In this document: one piece after another, positions 14,693-15,097 of the stretch
Position numbering within the stretch: the first letter of the stretch is position 1
How the letters are laid out: the number at the start of each line of letters is the position of its first letter
Source: an uncultured Oscillospiraceae bacterium
GTDB lineage: Bacteria > Bacillota > Clostridia > Oscillospirales > Oscillospiraceae
Direction: 5' to 3'
DNA: 15,097 nt
NCBI GenBank assembly: GCA_910587645.1
Contig: CAJUNA010000004.1
Location: 1 to 15,097 of the forward strand
The notes under the pieces: model-generated
Database searches by the model: none
Seen by the model: the letters and a program-made list of their open reading frames with translations, nothing else
Told to the model about the DNA's origin: nothing
Position numbers and translations under genes: made by a program

Positions 14693-15097
14693 ATGAGACA
14701 TGCTGAAAGATGGTTGATTTTGTTGGTTACAGGGATGCTTTTATTGGCTGGCTGCGGTGACAGGGTACGTCCCCCTAAGGCGGAGGAGGGGGTGCTGACG
14801 TACGCGGCGCTGAACCCGGTGAGCGAGGAACTTGGCCTATATATAGAGGATTTCAATACGTCCCATTCTGGTGTCCAAATTGAGGTACGGGACTATTCCG
14901 ATGAAAACGGGGTGGAGCGGCTTTTGACTGAATTGGCGCTGGGTTGGGTGCCAGACATCATGGAGATGTACCGAACCGGAGGAGGGGATGTCTCTTATGA
15001 TTTTTATTTCAATAGGGATAATTCGGCAGATGACTACTGGATGCCTTACCGCCAGATGGTACAGAAGGGATACTTGGAAAACCTCTGGCCCTATATT
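14693..15097 (+). CDS. Extracellular solute-binding lipoprotein, right copy (3' end missing)
   Basis: The first 135 codons of a second copy of the lipoprotein gene, running off the right edge. It starts MRHAERWLILL, with a hydrophobic core and lipobox LAGC ending at Cys21. It has AGGAG 7 nt before the ATG. Compared with the left copy, the signal peptide differs at one residue (Ala4 for Thr4) and the tail from residue 89 on is identical. Residues 48-60 change strongly (GLYIEDFNTSHSG against AESVERFNKAHSD), and residue 82 is Ala instead of Ser. The changes fall in the helix after the first strand of a solute-binding fold, a surface region. This fits functional paralogues rather than a decaying copy, since both frames stay open. 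Ligand and full length are unknown. Confidence 0.75.
   Translation, partial: MRHAERWLILLVTGMLLLAGCGDRVRPPKAEEGVLTYAALNPVSEELGLYIEDFNTSHSGVQIEVRDYSDENGVERLLTELALGWVPDIMEMYRTGGGDVSYDFYFNRDNSADDYWMPYRQMVQKGYLENLWPYI

Larger units (their letters stand above)
14606..15097. repeat. Right arm of 492-bp imperfect inverted repeat
   Basis: This arm mirrors 1-492 without gaps. It starts within the shared TTTGC just upstream of the -35 element, and its last 141 bases (14957-15097) are identical to the reverse complement of bases 1-141. The differing bases concentrate in codons 42-88 of the lipoprotein gene. Confidence 0.95.

Noticed and set aside
1..15097. Transposon with lipoprotein genes as terminal inverted repeats
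   Set aside because: No transposase, integrase or target-site duplication is visible, the arms contain coding sequence and promoters, and the cargo is housekeeping genes. Duplicate genes in inverted orientation explain the data better.
1..15097. CRISPR arrays, tRNA or rRNA genes
   Set aside because: None were seen by eye: no regularly spaced direct repeats, no tRNA-like cloverleaf and no rRNA motifs. A covariance search was not possible here.

Overview
The window reads as chromosomal DNA of an anaerobic, fairly GC-rich Bacillota, probably class Clostridia and most like the Oscillospiraceae. This rests on a T-box leader ahead of ilvB, strong AGGAGG ribosome binding sites, a clostridial-style IleRS with the AMHKS signature, an IlvD that lacks the extra cysteine of the [2Fe-2S] enzymes, a DUF815 ATPase, and truncated solute-binding lipoproteins of a type that is abundant in gut Clostridia. 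The lineage is an inference, not a database result.

Layout: (1) 1-405, minus strand: the 5' part of a solute-binding lipoprotein gene running off the left edge. (2) 521-840: a strong promoter, a T-box leader with a probable valine (GUC) specifier, and an intrinsic terminator. (3) 872-4091: ilvB, ilvN and ilvC, tightly spaced. (4) 4092-4648: a non-coding gap holding two similar palindrome modules. (5) 4649-7500: ilvD, overlapped by 1 nt by a DUF815-type ATPase gene, then a clear terminator. (6) 7594-10186: a promoter with a palindrome in its spacer, an XRE-family regulator, and lepA overlapping it by 4 nt. (7) 10244-13079: a promoter and ileS. (8) 13080-13391: a gap with a perfect 20-nt palindrome. 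(9) 13392-14600: a PLP-dependent class I/II aminotransferase and its terminator. (10) 14622-15097, plus strand: a second copy of the lipoprotein promoter and gene, running off the right edge.

Together ilvB, ilvN, ilvC and ilvD carry out the shared steps from pyruvate (and 2-oxobutyrate) to the 2-keto acids of valine, leucine and isoleucine. The T-box would make ilvBNC expression depend on uncharged tRNA. ileS consumes isoleucine but has its own plain promoter, with no room for a T-box. The XRE-lepA and ilvD-DUF815 pairs look translationally coupled.

The most unusual feature is the frame of the window. Bases 1-492 and 14606-15097 are an inverted repeat without indels. By hand I count 36 mismatches, clustered in the middle of the arm, while the outermost 141 bp are identical. 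The two ends are therefore related but not identical gene copies transcribed outward, and the sequence probably stops where an assembler could no longer tell them apart. I found no convincing new defence, mobile or biosynthetic system; most of the window is housekeeping metabolism and translation.
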